Positions 1-10,819 of a stretch of 64,000 bases of DNA are shown here, one piece after another (the first letter of the stretch is position 1; each line of letters begins with the position of its first letter). The position numbers were made by a program, and so were the translations under genes. The stretch spans positions 310,001 to 374,000 of the forward strand of contig OZ218951.1 of the NCBI GenBank assembly GCA_965112735.1. Direction: 5' to 3'. Source of the stretch: Phaeosaccion multiseriatum (Eukaryota > Ochrophyta, other classes). The notes beneath the pieces are model-generated. The model ran no database searches and had not been told where the DNA came from. It saw only the letters and a program-made list of their open reading frames with translations.

Positions 1-738
1 TTCGAGCAAAGCTCTCGTGCGAGGATGATTGAGCAGGTACTCCACCACGGCGACGTTACCCCCCTTGCAAGCGTACAACCAGCTGTGACTGGTAAATGGA
101 GCATTGCCTCCTTCTTCCGAAATCAGCCACTTTAGCATCTCAAGGTTGCCTGCTCTTCCAGCGTACCCGCAGATTCTTTCACTCCAGCACCTCTCCTTCC
201 CAGGAAGATCTTGGGATAGAAGCCACTGGAGAACACTCAGGCCATGCTGCCGATTGAAAACCGTCTTCCTCCACGCCCGTGTATCCCAGGCACACCCCTC
301 TTCATGGAGGGCCTTGCACACCTCGACATCCCCGTGTTTGGCAGCGGTCTTGAACGTCTCCTCATTGAGCTTGCACCCGAAGCGCTTCGCCCAGTGCACA
401 TGCGCGGCAGACTCCACCACGCACCTCCTGGACGTTCTCTTGGCGGAGTGTGCACGTCTGTAGTGGTCCTTCCACTCCTTGCTCACCGTCGCAATGAAGG
501 CATCATGGCTCTCGCCAATATAGCTCATGACTCTGCTGAGTATCAGAGCCTGCGCTAATGCCTTCTCACAGGCCTCAAAGGCGGGCACAGCTCCGGCACG
601 TGCACAACTGCTCCTTCCTCTTCTCCTCTTTGTCCCGCCGCCGCTGCTGCTGCTCCCTGGCCCTAACCCTATCCCGGACCCTAACGCGAGCCGTAGCCCT
701 AACCACAGCCCTGACTCGAACCCATCCTCGTCATTCAT
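1..738 (-). CDS. Ankyrin-type repeat protein with F-box-like N-terminus (partial, runs off left edge)
   Basis: One open frame of 246 codons starts at the ATG at 738-736 and is still open at base 1, so the C-terminus is missing. Residues 1-50 are low complexity, Gly/Leu-rich then Ser/Arg-rich. Next comes an F-box-like stretch (LILSRVMSYIGESHDAF, then VSKEWKDHY). After it are degenerate ankyrin units with the cores TAAKHGDVEVCKALHEEG, GYAGRAGNLEMLKWLI and ACKGGNVAVVEYLL. The Trp/Cys-rich style (CAWD, HWAKRFGC) resembles the large ankyrin families of brown algae and related stramenopiles. By analogy it would be a protein-interaction adaptor, possibly for ubiquitin ligation; its partner is unknown. 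No intron is needed in the visible part. The start is the only upstream in-frame ATG seen, and a later ATG at about residue 72 (MSYIG) is possible. The ankyrin call is firm; the F-box-like reading is weaker. Confidence 0.75.
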   Translation of the reverse strand, partial: MNDEDGFESGLWLGLRLALGSGIGLGPGSSSSGGGTKRRRGRSSCARAGAVPAFEACEKALAQALILSRVMSYIGESHDAFIATVSKEWKDHYRRAHSAKRTSRRCVVESAAHVHWAKRFGCKLNEETFKTAAKHGDVEVCKALHEEGCAWDTRAWRKTVFNRQHGLSVLQWLLSQDLPGKERCWSERICGYAGRAGNLEMLKWLISEEGGNAPFTSHSWLYACKGGNVAVVEYLLNHPRTRALLE

Positions 739-1163
739 TTTTCTCTCCCTTTACCCTTTATGAAATCAACCATACGTGAGTGTTGGGTGCTCCGTGTAGG
801 TTGAAGGAAAAAAAACCGAAATTTTTTCTTTTTTTTCTTCGAAGTAGCGTAGACTGCCTCCCTGCTTGCCTCCCTGCTTGCCTCCCTGCCTGGGGCACTC
901 TACTCCATGGAGCACTCCTCCGACGCAAGCGCTCTTCAGGCCTCTTTCCTCCAAAGTAAGCACTCTAAGCTAAGCACCACTCCTCAGGCATATGGATAGG
1001 GCTAAGCACCACTCCTCAGGCATATGGATAGGGCGCTCATGAGGCCTAAGCACTCCCCAGCCTCCTAGGTACTCCTCAGGCATTCATGGAGCAATCAATC
1101 AAGCAAGCACTCCTCAGGCCTACTAGGTACTCCTCAGGCATTGATGGAGTAAGCAAGCACTCC
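739..1163. other. Intergenic spacer between ankyrin gene start and RFC2 stop
   Basis: No coding signal is convincing here. A T-rich stretch lies near 810-838. A short tandem of GCCTCCCTGCTT follows at 856-893. From about 960 to 1170 there are direct repeats built on ACTCCTCAGGCATATGGAT, which run into the RFC2 stop codon. The spacer must hold the ankyrin promoter and the RFC2 3' end, but neither a TATA box nor a poly(A) signal stands out. Confidence 0.4.
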
Positions 1164-4100
1164 TCAGGCCTTGTGCAGCCCCATGGCCCCGGCCTTGGTG
1201 CAGAGCCGCCCGCACATGCCCAGCAGCTGAGGAAGGGAGGGAGGGAGGGAGGAGGAGGAGGAGGAGGAGGAGGAGGAGGAGGAGGAAGGGGAATCAGGAC
1301 GGGTGGGGGTGGAGCGTGTCCAGCGAGGGAGGGCAGGGAGAGGCAGAGACACGGGAGAGTGAGTACAGGTAGGAGGGGCGGGGGGAGAAGCTTAGTACCA
1401 TGCATTGAACAATGACCGAGGCCCAAGCGCTTAGAATACAGGCAGTAGAAAGTGGCCCCACGAGTCCACCCACGCGCCCACGCGCGCACGCACGCACGCA
1501 CCTGCAAGAGGGAGTTGCACCCGTCCGCTATCCGCATGTGTGTAAAGCCCACCTCCTTAAGGAACTCGAGCTTCGGCTCCTCGCCAACCTGTGAGCACAC
1601 ACGGTGGCGGTGCACCAACACAGACGGAGGAGGGAGGGGAGGAGTGGAGGAGGGGAGCAGGGGAGAAGTGGAGGAGGGGAGCAGGGGAGGACGACTCCAC
1701 TGAGGTGCGCGGCAAGCAGTGGCAGCAACAACAGAAAGTAACGGACCGGGCCAGCCGACCACACCCTTCCCTTGCTTTGCTTGGGCACCCCTCCCCCCCC
1801 CCCAAAGATACACGAACCTGCAGCATGTTTTTGGCCACCTTAAAGACGGTGCCTATGATGTCGTTGCTGCTGTAGCCCGTGTCGTACAGGGATCGCATCG
1901 TTTCCTGCGCCAGGGCCATGTCTCCAGATGCACATGCCGTCAGGATCTTTAGCACCGTCTGAGTAGGGGGCAGTGGGTGGACAGGAGGGGATGGGGAGGG
2001 AGGAGGGGAGGGGAGGGGAGGACAGGCAGGTGAGTTGCGTGGGGCAGGGGTAGGGGCACCAGTAGCAGTTGGTGATACACAGTATGCGCACACATCAAGA
2101 GAGGGAGGGGAGAGTGGATGGGTTGTGTTTCCGGGGCGGAAGAAGTTGGTACACGACTTTCTCTGAGCTCTTGGGGACGCACCGACCCCGAGCAAAGTGG
2201 TGGGCTTTTGGGGGGAGGGAGCGTATGAGAGACACAGAGAGGCACACGCACAGCCCACCACTTTGCTGGGGTGTGCGCCCCCGTCCCTCCTCCGTCCCTC
2301 CCCCCTCCCTCCACTCTTCCTCCCCTCTTCCTCCCCGTCGCTTACCTGCGGGTGCGGTTGGTCGCACACCTTGAACACGTTCTCCTGCGTCACGTCTTTG
2401 AATCCCGAGTGCGTGGATTGCAAGTTATTCAGAGCATTGCGCATGTCCCCCTCCGCAGTGAAGATGATCGCCTCCAGGCCCCCCGGGGTGAAGCTCACGT
2501 TCTCTGCGGGACATACGTGCTGCAGACGAGCGAGGACCTGGAAACCCACAGCCACAGACCACAGCCAAGAGGCACAGACAAAGGACAGCAGGCAGAGAGG
2601 CAGAGAGGGAGAGAGAGAGAGAGGGCAATATAAAGGGCAATGCGTTTGTAAGTTTTGATTGTCTTGAATGGTTTGTTTATGAGCAGGAGCAGTAGGAATT
2701 GCATAAGGAGACGTGCGCAAAGCGAGAGAGTACTGAGGTGAGTAAAGAACATACACACACGCACGCACACACACATACACACACACACAACATCACGTGC
2801 ACCGGTACGTCCACCCACTGCCATCTACTGCCATCTACTGCCATCTACAGTCATGTGACTGCCTTCGCATCGCCTCACCTCCTCGTCCGTAAGTCTGCTG
2901 AATCTGAGGATGGCGCAGCGGCTCTGAATGGGCTCAATGATCTTGCTGGAGAGGTTGCAGGCCAGAGCGAAGCGCGTGGTGGTGCTGTACAGCTCCATGG
3001 TCCGCCGCAGGGCCTGAGGGGCAGGGGATGGTCGAAAATGGAAGTGGATTGGGGCAGGGGAAGGGGATGGGGGGTTCGAGTCGGTTTGGGAAGAGGCACG
3101 AGGAGGAGGACAGGCAGGAGGAGGAGGAGGGGGAGGAGGGCGAGGCCCTGTCGCTGCCAGCAACGAGGAATTGGGCAGAGACGTGTGCGCCTTGCTTACT
3201 CGCCTCCCCTCACGCCAAGCACACACCAAGTACACGCCTCGCCTCGGTCACTCATGCACAGCGTACCCGCCACCTCCCTCTGCGCATCACTCTCTATGCA
3301 CTACTCACTCACTGTCCTGACACTCACTACTCGCAGACTCAGTCACTCGCAGACCGGCCTGGCGATTACCATGCCGTTACCGTGCCGTACCTGCTGAGCT
3401 GCGGGGGTCATGCTGTCTGCCTCGTCCAGGATGATGACCTTGTGCTGTCCCACAGGGAGGGTTACCTTCAGGCGGGAGATGGGAGGGAAGGGGAGGGGAA
3501 GGGAGGAGAGGGGGGAACGGGTTTGGCGACTGTGAGATTGCTACTACCAGCTTTGGAAGGGAGGGGAGAGGGGGGCTGCATGATAAAATACACAAGAGAC
3601 ACAGAGTATCCACAGAGCGGGATGGGGTCAGGTGTGCACACCACTCTACAGGCCCGACCAAGGGAAGGGGTGGGGTGGAGTGGCCAGCCTGCTACGGACC
3701 TTCTTCTGCGCGAAGAGCTTGATCTTATTGCGCACCACGTCAATGCCTCGAGCGTCGGAGGCATTCAACTCAAGCACGGCGTTCTGAGGTGGGAGGAAGA
3801 GCATCCACGTACGAACACGCGGCACACACACACGCAGGAGGAGATGCAAGGCGTTACAACAGCAGCAGGCAGGAGCGGTAAGCGCGTGGGAGGGGAAGGG
3901 AGGCGAGGGGGGCGGGCCTTTCCACTCCCGACGGAAGCGTAGAGCTACGAGGATGATCGACTCCCCCCCTCCCTCCCTCCCTCGTGCAGCGAGTGCTGTA
4001 GTGCAGTGCCAGTGCTGCAGTGCTGTGCCAGTGTTATGGTACTGACCTTGTACGAGTCCTTGAGCATGGTGCGCGCGAGGGCGTTGACGGAGGTAGTCTT

Positions 4101-4466
4101 CCCCGTCCCCGGCGGGCCGGCGATGATAATGTTCGGCATGTTGCCCTGCTGCGCAATTACCTGCGGGTTCCATCCCGTAGGGTCAGGGCGGGGGCGTGGC
4201 GCATGGGAGAGCGGAAGGTTAGGTAGGGGGAAAGCTTCGCCTCGGAAAACATCCGGCAGCATGCATTTGGAGAGGAAGAGCATTTTGTGAGTGCGAGGCG
4301 TCAGTCCCGTGGGTGGGGCGCTGGTGTGTTGAGCCTCTCCTGCTCCACAACTCCTCACCTTGAGTCGCTCTATTGCCGCTTCATTTCCCACCACGTCCTC
4401 GAGCTTCTGTGGACGGTACTTCTCCACCCAAGGCACCTCAAAATCGACTTCCTGGTGGCTCATCAT
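1164..4466 (-). CDS. RFC2: Replication factor C small subunit, RFC2 type (yeast Rfc4)
   Basis: AAA+ subunit of the RFC clamp loader, which uses ATP to load PCNA at primer-template junctions in the nucleus. Nine exons rebuild a 332-residue protein: 4466-4359, 4160-4047, 3783-3700, 3465-3391, 3013-2879, 2537-2346, 1958-1818, 1588-1502 and 1226-1164. All eight introns are GT..AG and phase 0. Motifs: RFC box [12 protein letters not shown] near the start, Walker [10 protein letters not shown] at 51-59, [12 protein letters not shown], Walker B LDEAD at 115-119, and SRC arginine finger at 158-160. The stretches [12 protein letters not shown] and [13 protein letters not shown] follow in the lid and collar. 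Length is slightly below human RFC2 (354). The flow of the whole chain follows RFC2 rather than RFC4 or RFC5, for example [14 protein letters not shown] and [10 protein letters not shown]. It is divergent from the SOUL gene across 581 bp. Confidence 0.95.
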
Positions 4467-5047
4467 GGTAGCTGCTTGCCGCTCCGGACGATGAAAGCCC
4501 TCTCCCCGACACGCCCCCCTCTACCTGAGCAGCTCCAAGAAGCAGAAAGCCCGTGGGCTCAGCGGTGCTCCTCGCGTTAACAAAAAAATCCGTCTTCCCC
4601 CTTTCCCCGAACCTTTTTTCTGGCTTCCTCCGCCTCTATTCTCCTCCCTCGATCTTCCACTAGCCCCTCTTTCTTCTCCTTCTCCTCCTGCCAGTCGACA
4701 CAAGTAGTGTAAGAGCTGTAATGACGGACGGGTGCTGTTGGTGTGTGGCGGAAGGGAAAAAAGCAGGACGAAGATCCAGTTTAAACACGAGCCGATTGGC
4801 GACGACGTCTGTGGAGAGCCAACTCGATCGGCAATGGCATCGATCGTACGATATCAAATCCAAATCCAAGTGGAAGACGGGAAGTGTCAAGGGCCAGCAA
4901 CGGAGCTTGAGCTTGAGAAGGTGCTGCGCGTGTGCTCTTCTGTTGGTCTGTGCTACTGCTCAATAGCGTTGTCCCTTTCCCCTCTCGCCCGCGCCCTCCT
5001 TCTCTCTCTCTCCACCCACACCTTCGCGGAACAGAACAAGCAGAAAG
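4467..5047. promoter_or_regulatory. Divergent promoter region between RFC2 and the SOUL gene
   Basis: These 581 bp separate two start codons facing away from each other, so they must carry both promoters and 5' UTRs. The part near 4600-4690 is rich in CTCC and TTCTCC runs. I see no TATA box or other core element at a convincing distance from either ATG. The call rests on gene orientation only. Confidence 0.45.
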
Positions 5048-6325
5048 ATGGGCATCGTATTTGGAAAGACGGGGATCAGCGTGGAGAATGGCCTCTCCCC
5101 ACCCTTCGAGGTGCTCGCGCAACGAGCGGGCTACCAGGTGAGGAGTTGCACACCTTCCTAGAACAGGACTGGCGCCACGTACTTGATCCTTTTCCTGAGT
5201 GAGTGGGAGTCTGCAGCACACACAAGGCCAGCTCCGATGCTGTGCCGAGCTGTTCTGCCGTATGCACGCTCTCCACCGCTCCTCTGCCCGCGCGACTTGC
5301 CTCCTCTGTGGCCTTGGCCCCCGACAGTGCAAGGTGATGTCGGTGCGGAGTAGCCGCAAGGCTCCAACCCCCTTCCACGCTCCATCCCCTATGCCCTCGC
5401 AGGTGCGGTGGTACGGGAGCTACATTCAGGCCGAGGTGGCGCAGCTGTCGGCGGAGGACAAGGAGGAGGGCAAGAGCAGCTTCGGCCTACTGGCAAAGGT
5501 GTGCCCCTTGTGCTGTGTCGGGAGGGAGTGTACCGGGGAACGCCGCGCAGATTAGCGCCGCACCCGGTTTTCCGCCTCCATCTAGCAGGGCCTCTCTTCG
5601 GCCCTCCTCTGCCTGAAGCCCGCCCCCCCCTCCCTGTCACCCTTACCCCCTCCCCGCTCCCTGCCCACAGTACATAGGCGTATTCGGCGACCCCGCCAAC
5701 TATTTGGAAGGCCGCTCGGAGGGGCAGGGGAAGAGCGAGGCCATTTCTATGACCGGGCCCGTTGTGATGAAGGCCTCAGAGCCCAAGGCCGCAGAGCCCG
5801 CGCCCAAGCCTGTGAGTACATGGGCAGATGAGATGAGATTAAAGGGACAAGGGGCAAGAGGGGAGGGACACAGGGACACAGGGGCACAGGGGCACATTGT
5901 CCGCCACGGCGGCTATCCCACATGTTGGTATTATGTGGATTGTTCGGTGTCCTCTCTTGTCAGTCTTGTCAGTCTTGTCTGTCTGTCCGTCTTGTCAATG
6001 TCGCTCTCTGTCTGCGGCTGTGCTGTATTTACGTCTCTGCTGTCAGTCCGCCGAGATGCGCGCTCCATTGCCCTTCTTGTTGTGCAGTCCCTCATCAATG
6101 TCCGCCCTCCCCCCCCCCCGCGGTCCTCCCTTGCAGAGCGACACCGGTCTTCGTGCGATGAGTTTCATCCTTCCTCAGAAGTACAAGTCGCTGCGCGATG
6201 TGCCCAAGCCCAAGGACGAGAGGGTGTCGGTGAAGGAGGTGCCGGCCAAGGGGGTGCTCGTGAGGGAGTACAGTGGACGGATGAGCACACAAAACGAGGA
6301 GGTACGCGATACGCGCACACACGCG

Positions 6326-6402
<77 letters not shown>

Positions 6403-7023
6403 GGCAGCAAAGTGGCATGTTCGGCTGGGGGCATCAAGGGCTGAGTCCTTCTCTTCTATCACCCCCCTCCCCCTCGTGGCTCCTCTCTTTCACCCTCACC
6501 TCCCTCCCCTCCCCTCACCTCCCTCCCCTCCCCTCCCCTCCCCTCCTTCCCGCAGCAAAACCTCTCCGCCCTTCTCGATGACGTGGCCAGTGACGGCGTG
6601 TTTGCAGACAAGCTCCCTCCCAAGGAGGCAGGTCTCGAGTACAACTATGCAGGGTACCACCCGCCCTTCACCATCGTGAGTGTGCGCTTTGTGGACACGG
6701 GGCCAGAGCGAGAACTGCAGATTGACGATGGACGCCTTCGCCATATGCCTTCACCTTCTCTCCCCCAGCCACCAGCCCACCCTTGCCTTTGCGTGGCTTG
6801 CTTCTCGCTGCTGACCCCCTTGACTGACTCACTGACTGACTGTCCCCCCCGCTGCCATACACTGCCATCGCACCTCCTTCGCCCTCTGGGCTGCCCTCCC
6901 CCGCAGCCCTTCCTGCGCAAGAATGAGGTGTGGGTGAAGCTCCCCCTCCGCAAAGACGAGATTGTGCGTCTCATTGAGCAGCGAAAGGCCACCGAAGGAG
7001 AGGACAAGAAGGAGACGACCTGA
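5048..7023 (+). CDS. SOUL family haem-binding protein
   Basis: Predicted 242-residue SOUL/HBP protein, a family that binds haem or other tetrapyrroles. Six exons join in phase 0: 5048-5137, 5403-5498, 5671-5811, 6137-6301, 6556-6675 and 6907-7023. Family marks: FEVLAQRAGYQVRWYGSYIQAEV at the start of the fold, YIGVFGDPANYLEGRSE, the ISMTGPVVM core, MSFILPQKYKSLRDVPKP, and VKEVPAKGVLVREYSGR in the C-terminal half. These match the order in SOUL proteins (EVRxY, I-MT-PV, MSF-LP, PxPxD, aVxxFsG). The gene starts directly with MGIVFGKTG and has no signal peptide, so a cytosolic protein is likely; plastid-associated SOUL proteins also exist. Intron 4 carries a long CA microsatellite. The haem ligand cannot be assigned from sequence. 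Confidence 0.85.
6311..6400. repeat. (CA)n microsatellite in SOUL intron 4
   Basis: A nearly pure CA tract of about 80 bp lies just after the 5' splice site of intron 4. Cys-Val and His-Thr reading frames across it are artefacts of the repeat. Confidence 0.9.
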
Positions 7024-7915
7024 GGCTGAGACAGGGACCGAATCAGAGGCTTTGGCTGAGGCGAGGGCAGAAGCCAATCTCACACGGCCCCAAGCCGGCC
7101 GACAGCGGTGCAGCGGCCGACTGAGGCGCTTTAGCCGTACTCTGTACAGGCCGGCCGGGGGCGAGCAGGGTGATATTCTATTTCGGGGAAGGACGAGGCG
7201 GACAATTTTGGAGCATGGAGAGGGGGTTGTTTATTGACTTCATATGAGCATGGAGAGGGGCGGGAGGGAGGCCGTTGGCTCGCAACAGACCCTCCAGATC
7301 CTGATCCTTCATCCCCTACCCCATGTGGAGAGGGTTCCTGAGGGAGAGGGCCGCTGAGGGAGGGGGCTTGGCAGCTACGATGCTCAGTACGGAGAGCTTC
7401 AGGGGAAGGAGGGGGAGGAGGGAAAGGGATCGGATGGGAAGATGTAAATATTTAGGAGAGGTTGGCGGAGACGCTTGACCGGATGCATCACTTTGGCACG
7501 GGGTAAGGAGGCTTTGGAGCTGAGCTGGGAGAGAGCTGGGGGGGAGAGGCAGAGAGTGGGACAGGAGCGCAGACTGCATACAGGGCAAAAAGAAGACGGG
7601 GGGGGGGGTAGAGAGAGCCGGGCAGGAAGGCATATATTGGCGTATAGGAATCACCCTAAGAACTGCGCATGTGTTATGAAAGGGGGGGGGGGATACTAGA
7701 GAGGGGCGGTACACAAAGAGGTGGGGAAAACAAAGAGTGGAGGCATACGTCAACATGGCCTGGGAGGCATTGAGGACGGACTTGCCCGTCGTTTTTTTCA
7801 CCATTTTGGTGGTGCACACTCTCGAGCCAGCGAGGAAGGCGCGCATCGCAGAGGTGTGATATATCATCCTCCTCCTCCTCTCCATCCTAGAAGCTTATCC
7901 TCCGAAGGACCACAT
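7024..7915. other. SOUL 3' flank and gene-poor DNA
   Basis: After the SOUL stop there is GC-rich, purine-biased sequence with poly-G runs near 7600 and 7682. Between 7754 and 7885 both strands show short open stretches. On plus, 34 codons (MAWEALRTDLPVVFF onward) include a hydrophobic segment. On minus there is a basic, mitochondrial-like start (MIYHTSAMRAFLAGSRVC). Neither can be tied to a family and they overlap, so at most one is real. No repeat family or RNA gene was seen. Confidence 0.3.
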
Positions 7916-8830
7916 ATGCTTTCCACCTCACGGCCGCTCTAGCCCGTTCACGTGTTCGACGTCCGATCCAACCTCACAGTGGGCAAGCTCAGGTACGGCA
8001 TCCACCCGTCCGCCCCTCCCTTCCCCAACCACAGCTCCCTCAGTGCGCGCAGGACGTAGCCGGCCACGCAGTACATGGACCGGCGCTGACTTTCTGTCCT
8101 CACTCCCTAGCGGGGGTCGGCGGGTACTGCCATCCCCACCTGCACCCTCACTGTTTGTATCCATTCGGTCCACTCTCTCGCCGCCTCACGCAGCAGCACC
8201 CGCACAGTGATTCGCAAGTCGTCCTCCGGCTGCGTCTTGAAGATCCGTCCCAGTTCGTCGTCAGTCCCCTGCACACGCTCATCTCGCCACACCGGGTCAT
8301 GAAGGGCCCGAAAACAATCCCTTCCCCTTTGCTGCCCATGGCCCATGAGCCCATGCCTTCCTGTGCAGCCCAGGCCCTCGCAGCGTCGCGGGCCGGGCCC
8401 CCTCGAAAGCTCTCACCGCCCGAGCCACGTCGGCCTTCTCCCCAATGTCTCAGTGGACAGAGCGCATAGCGTGTACGCCTCGGTCAACGCGTCCACAGGC
8501 CTCGGGCAACGCGTCCGCGAGGGCTCCGTGCTCTACAAAAATTAAAAAGCACAACCACGAATGCGCTGGCTCTCCGGCTCCTGGACGGGGCTGCTCAGCG
8601 GATCCGTGTCCGCACGCCGTCCCGTGGCGTGCACAGCCAGGGAATTCTCCACGATGACTGGGCTATGCATTCGATTCAGGCCAACTACTTGGCCCTTCGT
8701 CTGCTCCAGTCTCTCTACAAGTACGGTCCCCCATCCTGGCTTCTTCCAATGCTCTTCAGCTGAGTCCGTACGACGGACGCCTCAACATCACAGAGGAAGG
8801 CAGCATCCTTGACCACGCCATGGTAATCTC
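7916..8830 (+). pseudogene. Decayed protein-coding region, family not recognised
   Basis: Codon-like stretches appear in different frames and break off at stops or shifts. The clearest runs are VDRAHSVYASVNASTGLGQ and VREGSVLYKN in one frame near 8450-8543. NALALRLLDGAAQRIRVRT, then SQGILHDDWAMHSIQANY and LALRLLQSLYKYGPPSW, follow in another frame near 8557-8737. LSPYDGRLNITEEGSILDHAM comes next in a third, just before a GTAATC that could be a splice donor. These segments read as natural protein rather than repeat noise. The pattern suggests a gene broken by indels, or a multi-exon gene I cannot assemble. No family was recognised. Confidence 0.3.
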
Positions 8831-8884
8831 ACCTTAATTGTTTGATCATTCCCTGGACGTTGGAGCTCTCCATCTTCACGTGTT

Positions 8885-8930
8885 GGTGCTCCAATCCACA
8901 AGCAACGTAGAGCGCACGCGATAAATAGCC
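8885..8930 (+). promoter_or_regulatory. Possible HIRA core promoter (CCAAT and TATA-like)
   Basis: A CCAAT at about 8891 is followed some 30 bp later by ATAAATAG at 8921. A start site about 30 bp further on would give a 5' leader near 280 bp before the HIRA ATG at 9228. The spacing fits a classical core promoter, but both elements are short and could be chance. Confidence 0.3.
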
Positions 8931-9227
8931 GGGCCTGCGTGCTGCGAACTCACTCCTTAGTTCAGCTGCTGTAAGGAGACAGCCAAGTAGGAGAAAGGAG
9001 GGGAAGAAGGAAGAAGTGTAAGAAGGGAATGGAACATCCTCCCTGAATCCTTGAGTGTCACCACAAAAAAAGGAAAAAAGAAACCAGGAGAGAGCTGTGA
9101 AGAGGTACTGGTCGCGACCAGGGGTTGGTAGAGATCTGGGGCAGGAAGTGGAGCTAGAGCCTCACGGCGAAGGCCACGCAAAGACTGCGGTAGATCCACC
9201 GAGACGACTCTCCTTTTGTGGTGAAGG

Positions 9228-10779
9228 ATGTGGGTCGAGAAGCCGCCCTGGGTGGGGCACTTCAACGACAAAGATGCCCTCGCTGCCATGTACAGCGTGG
9301 ACATGCATCCGGACGGGACGAGGTTCGCGACCGGAGGTAGGTAGGGGGGGGGGATAGGAGGCTTCTTTTGGAAGAGAGGCCCTCTCTGCCCATTGTGTGC
9401 ATCTTTATCTAAGCGGTTGGGTGGGGGCGAGATGTGGTACCCACCCACCCACATCATTCCTACATCTTGCTCATGGCGGTTGCTCCTCCCAGAGGAAAGA
9501 AGAGAGTTGCGCCGATAGCTCCATTGCAGCTAAAGCGCCTTTGACTGTCCCCCCCCCCCCGCCGCTCCCCTCTCTACCCTCAGGGGGGGACGGGAAGGTG
9601 AAGCTGTGGGCAATGGCGCCCATCCTCAGGGGCCCTGCGGCCACAGCGGCGAGCATGGAGGGGGGGTCAAAGGGCGCCACGGTTATCGAGGGACACTCCG
9701 CCACAGCACTTGGCGATACAGCAGCGGCAGCAGAGGGCACTAAGAAGAGGCCGTTCGCCGCACTCTCCGCCGTCTCCGTGGGGGTCTCCGATGCCGACGT
9801 GGGAGGGAAGGACGGAAAACAACTGCTGGCGGTGCTGGGCCTGCACCAGAGCCCCGTGAACTGCGTGCGCTGGAGCGCCTGCGGACGGTACCTCGCAAGC
9901 GCCTCGGGTGAGGGTTTGTCTGCCAACTGTGAACCGTGTAGAACTGTATGACGTACCAACAGTGGTAGGATGGACGCCTTGCAATATATACAGTTGGCAG
10001 AGAAGTCGATGTCGAGGTTGGGTGTGCGTCTCATGTACCAACTTGTAGGCCTCCCTGCCGCTCTTGCCCTCTCTGGCCATCTGCTGCCATCTGCGCCGCC
10101 CCTCCTAACCCCCCCCCCTTGCGCTGTCCTTCTTCCTCTCTTGGGTCCCCCCCCACCCCTCCCTCCCTCCCTCCCTACCTCACAGATGACACTTACGTAC
10201 TGCTATGGGAGCTGCGGACAGGGGCGGGCCAGCGCAGCACTGTCCCTTTCGGCAGCACCGACAGGCCGAACGTAGAGAACTGGGCCAGGTGTGTGTGTGC
10301 GTGTGTGCGTGTGTGCGTGTGCGTGTGCGTGTGTGCGTGTACGTGTGTGCGTGTGGGTGGGTGGGTGTGTGCGTGGGCGTGTGTGCGTGTGTGCGTGCGT
10401 GTGTGTGGGGGGAGTGTCTGTGTGTATGAGTGTGTGTGTGTGTGTGCACATCCCCCAAAGAACTGGGCCAGATGTGGGTGTGGGTGTGCGTGTGTGTGTG
10501 CATGTGTGGGTGTTCTGTGGTGTGTGTGTGTGATGGGGGGGGGGTTTCTGTGTGTGTGTATGCATGTGTGCCTGCGTGTGTACACTCCTCCCTGCATGTC
10601 GCAGCCTTGACGCAAGCAGTGCCACCCCAAAGCCCCCCCTTCTCTACCCCAGTGTGTCTGTCTGTCTGTCTGTCTGTCTGTCTTCCCCTCACGCTTCCCC
10701 TCCTCTCCTCCCGCCGTCCCGCTCCCCTGCATCGCCGCTGCCCACATACACGCACGCACGCACACACACACGCACACAC

Positions 10780-10819
<40 letters not shown>

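Noticed and set aside
714-740. CTCGAACCC-like and GGTTCGA-like words checked as tRNA T-loops, also near 17470.
   Set aside because: No acceptor stem or anticodon arm could be built around them, and both lie in coding sequence.
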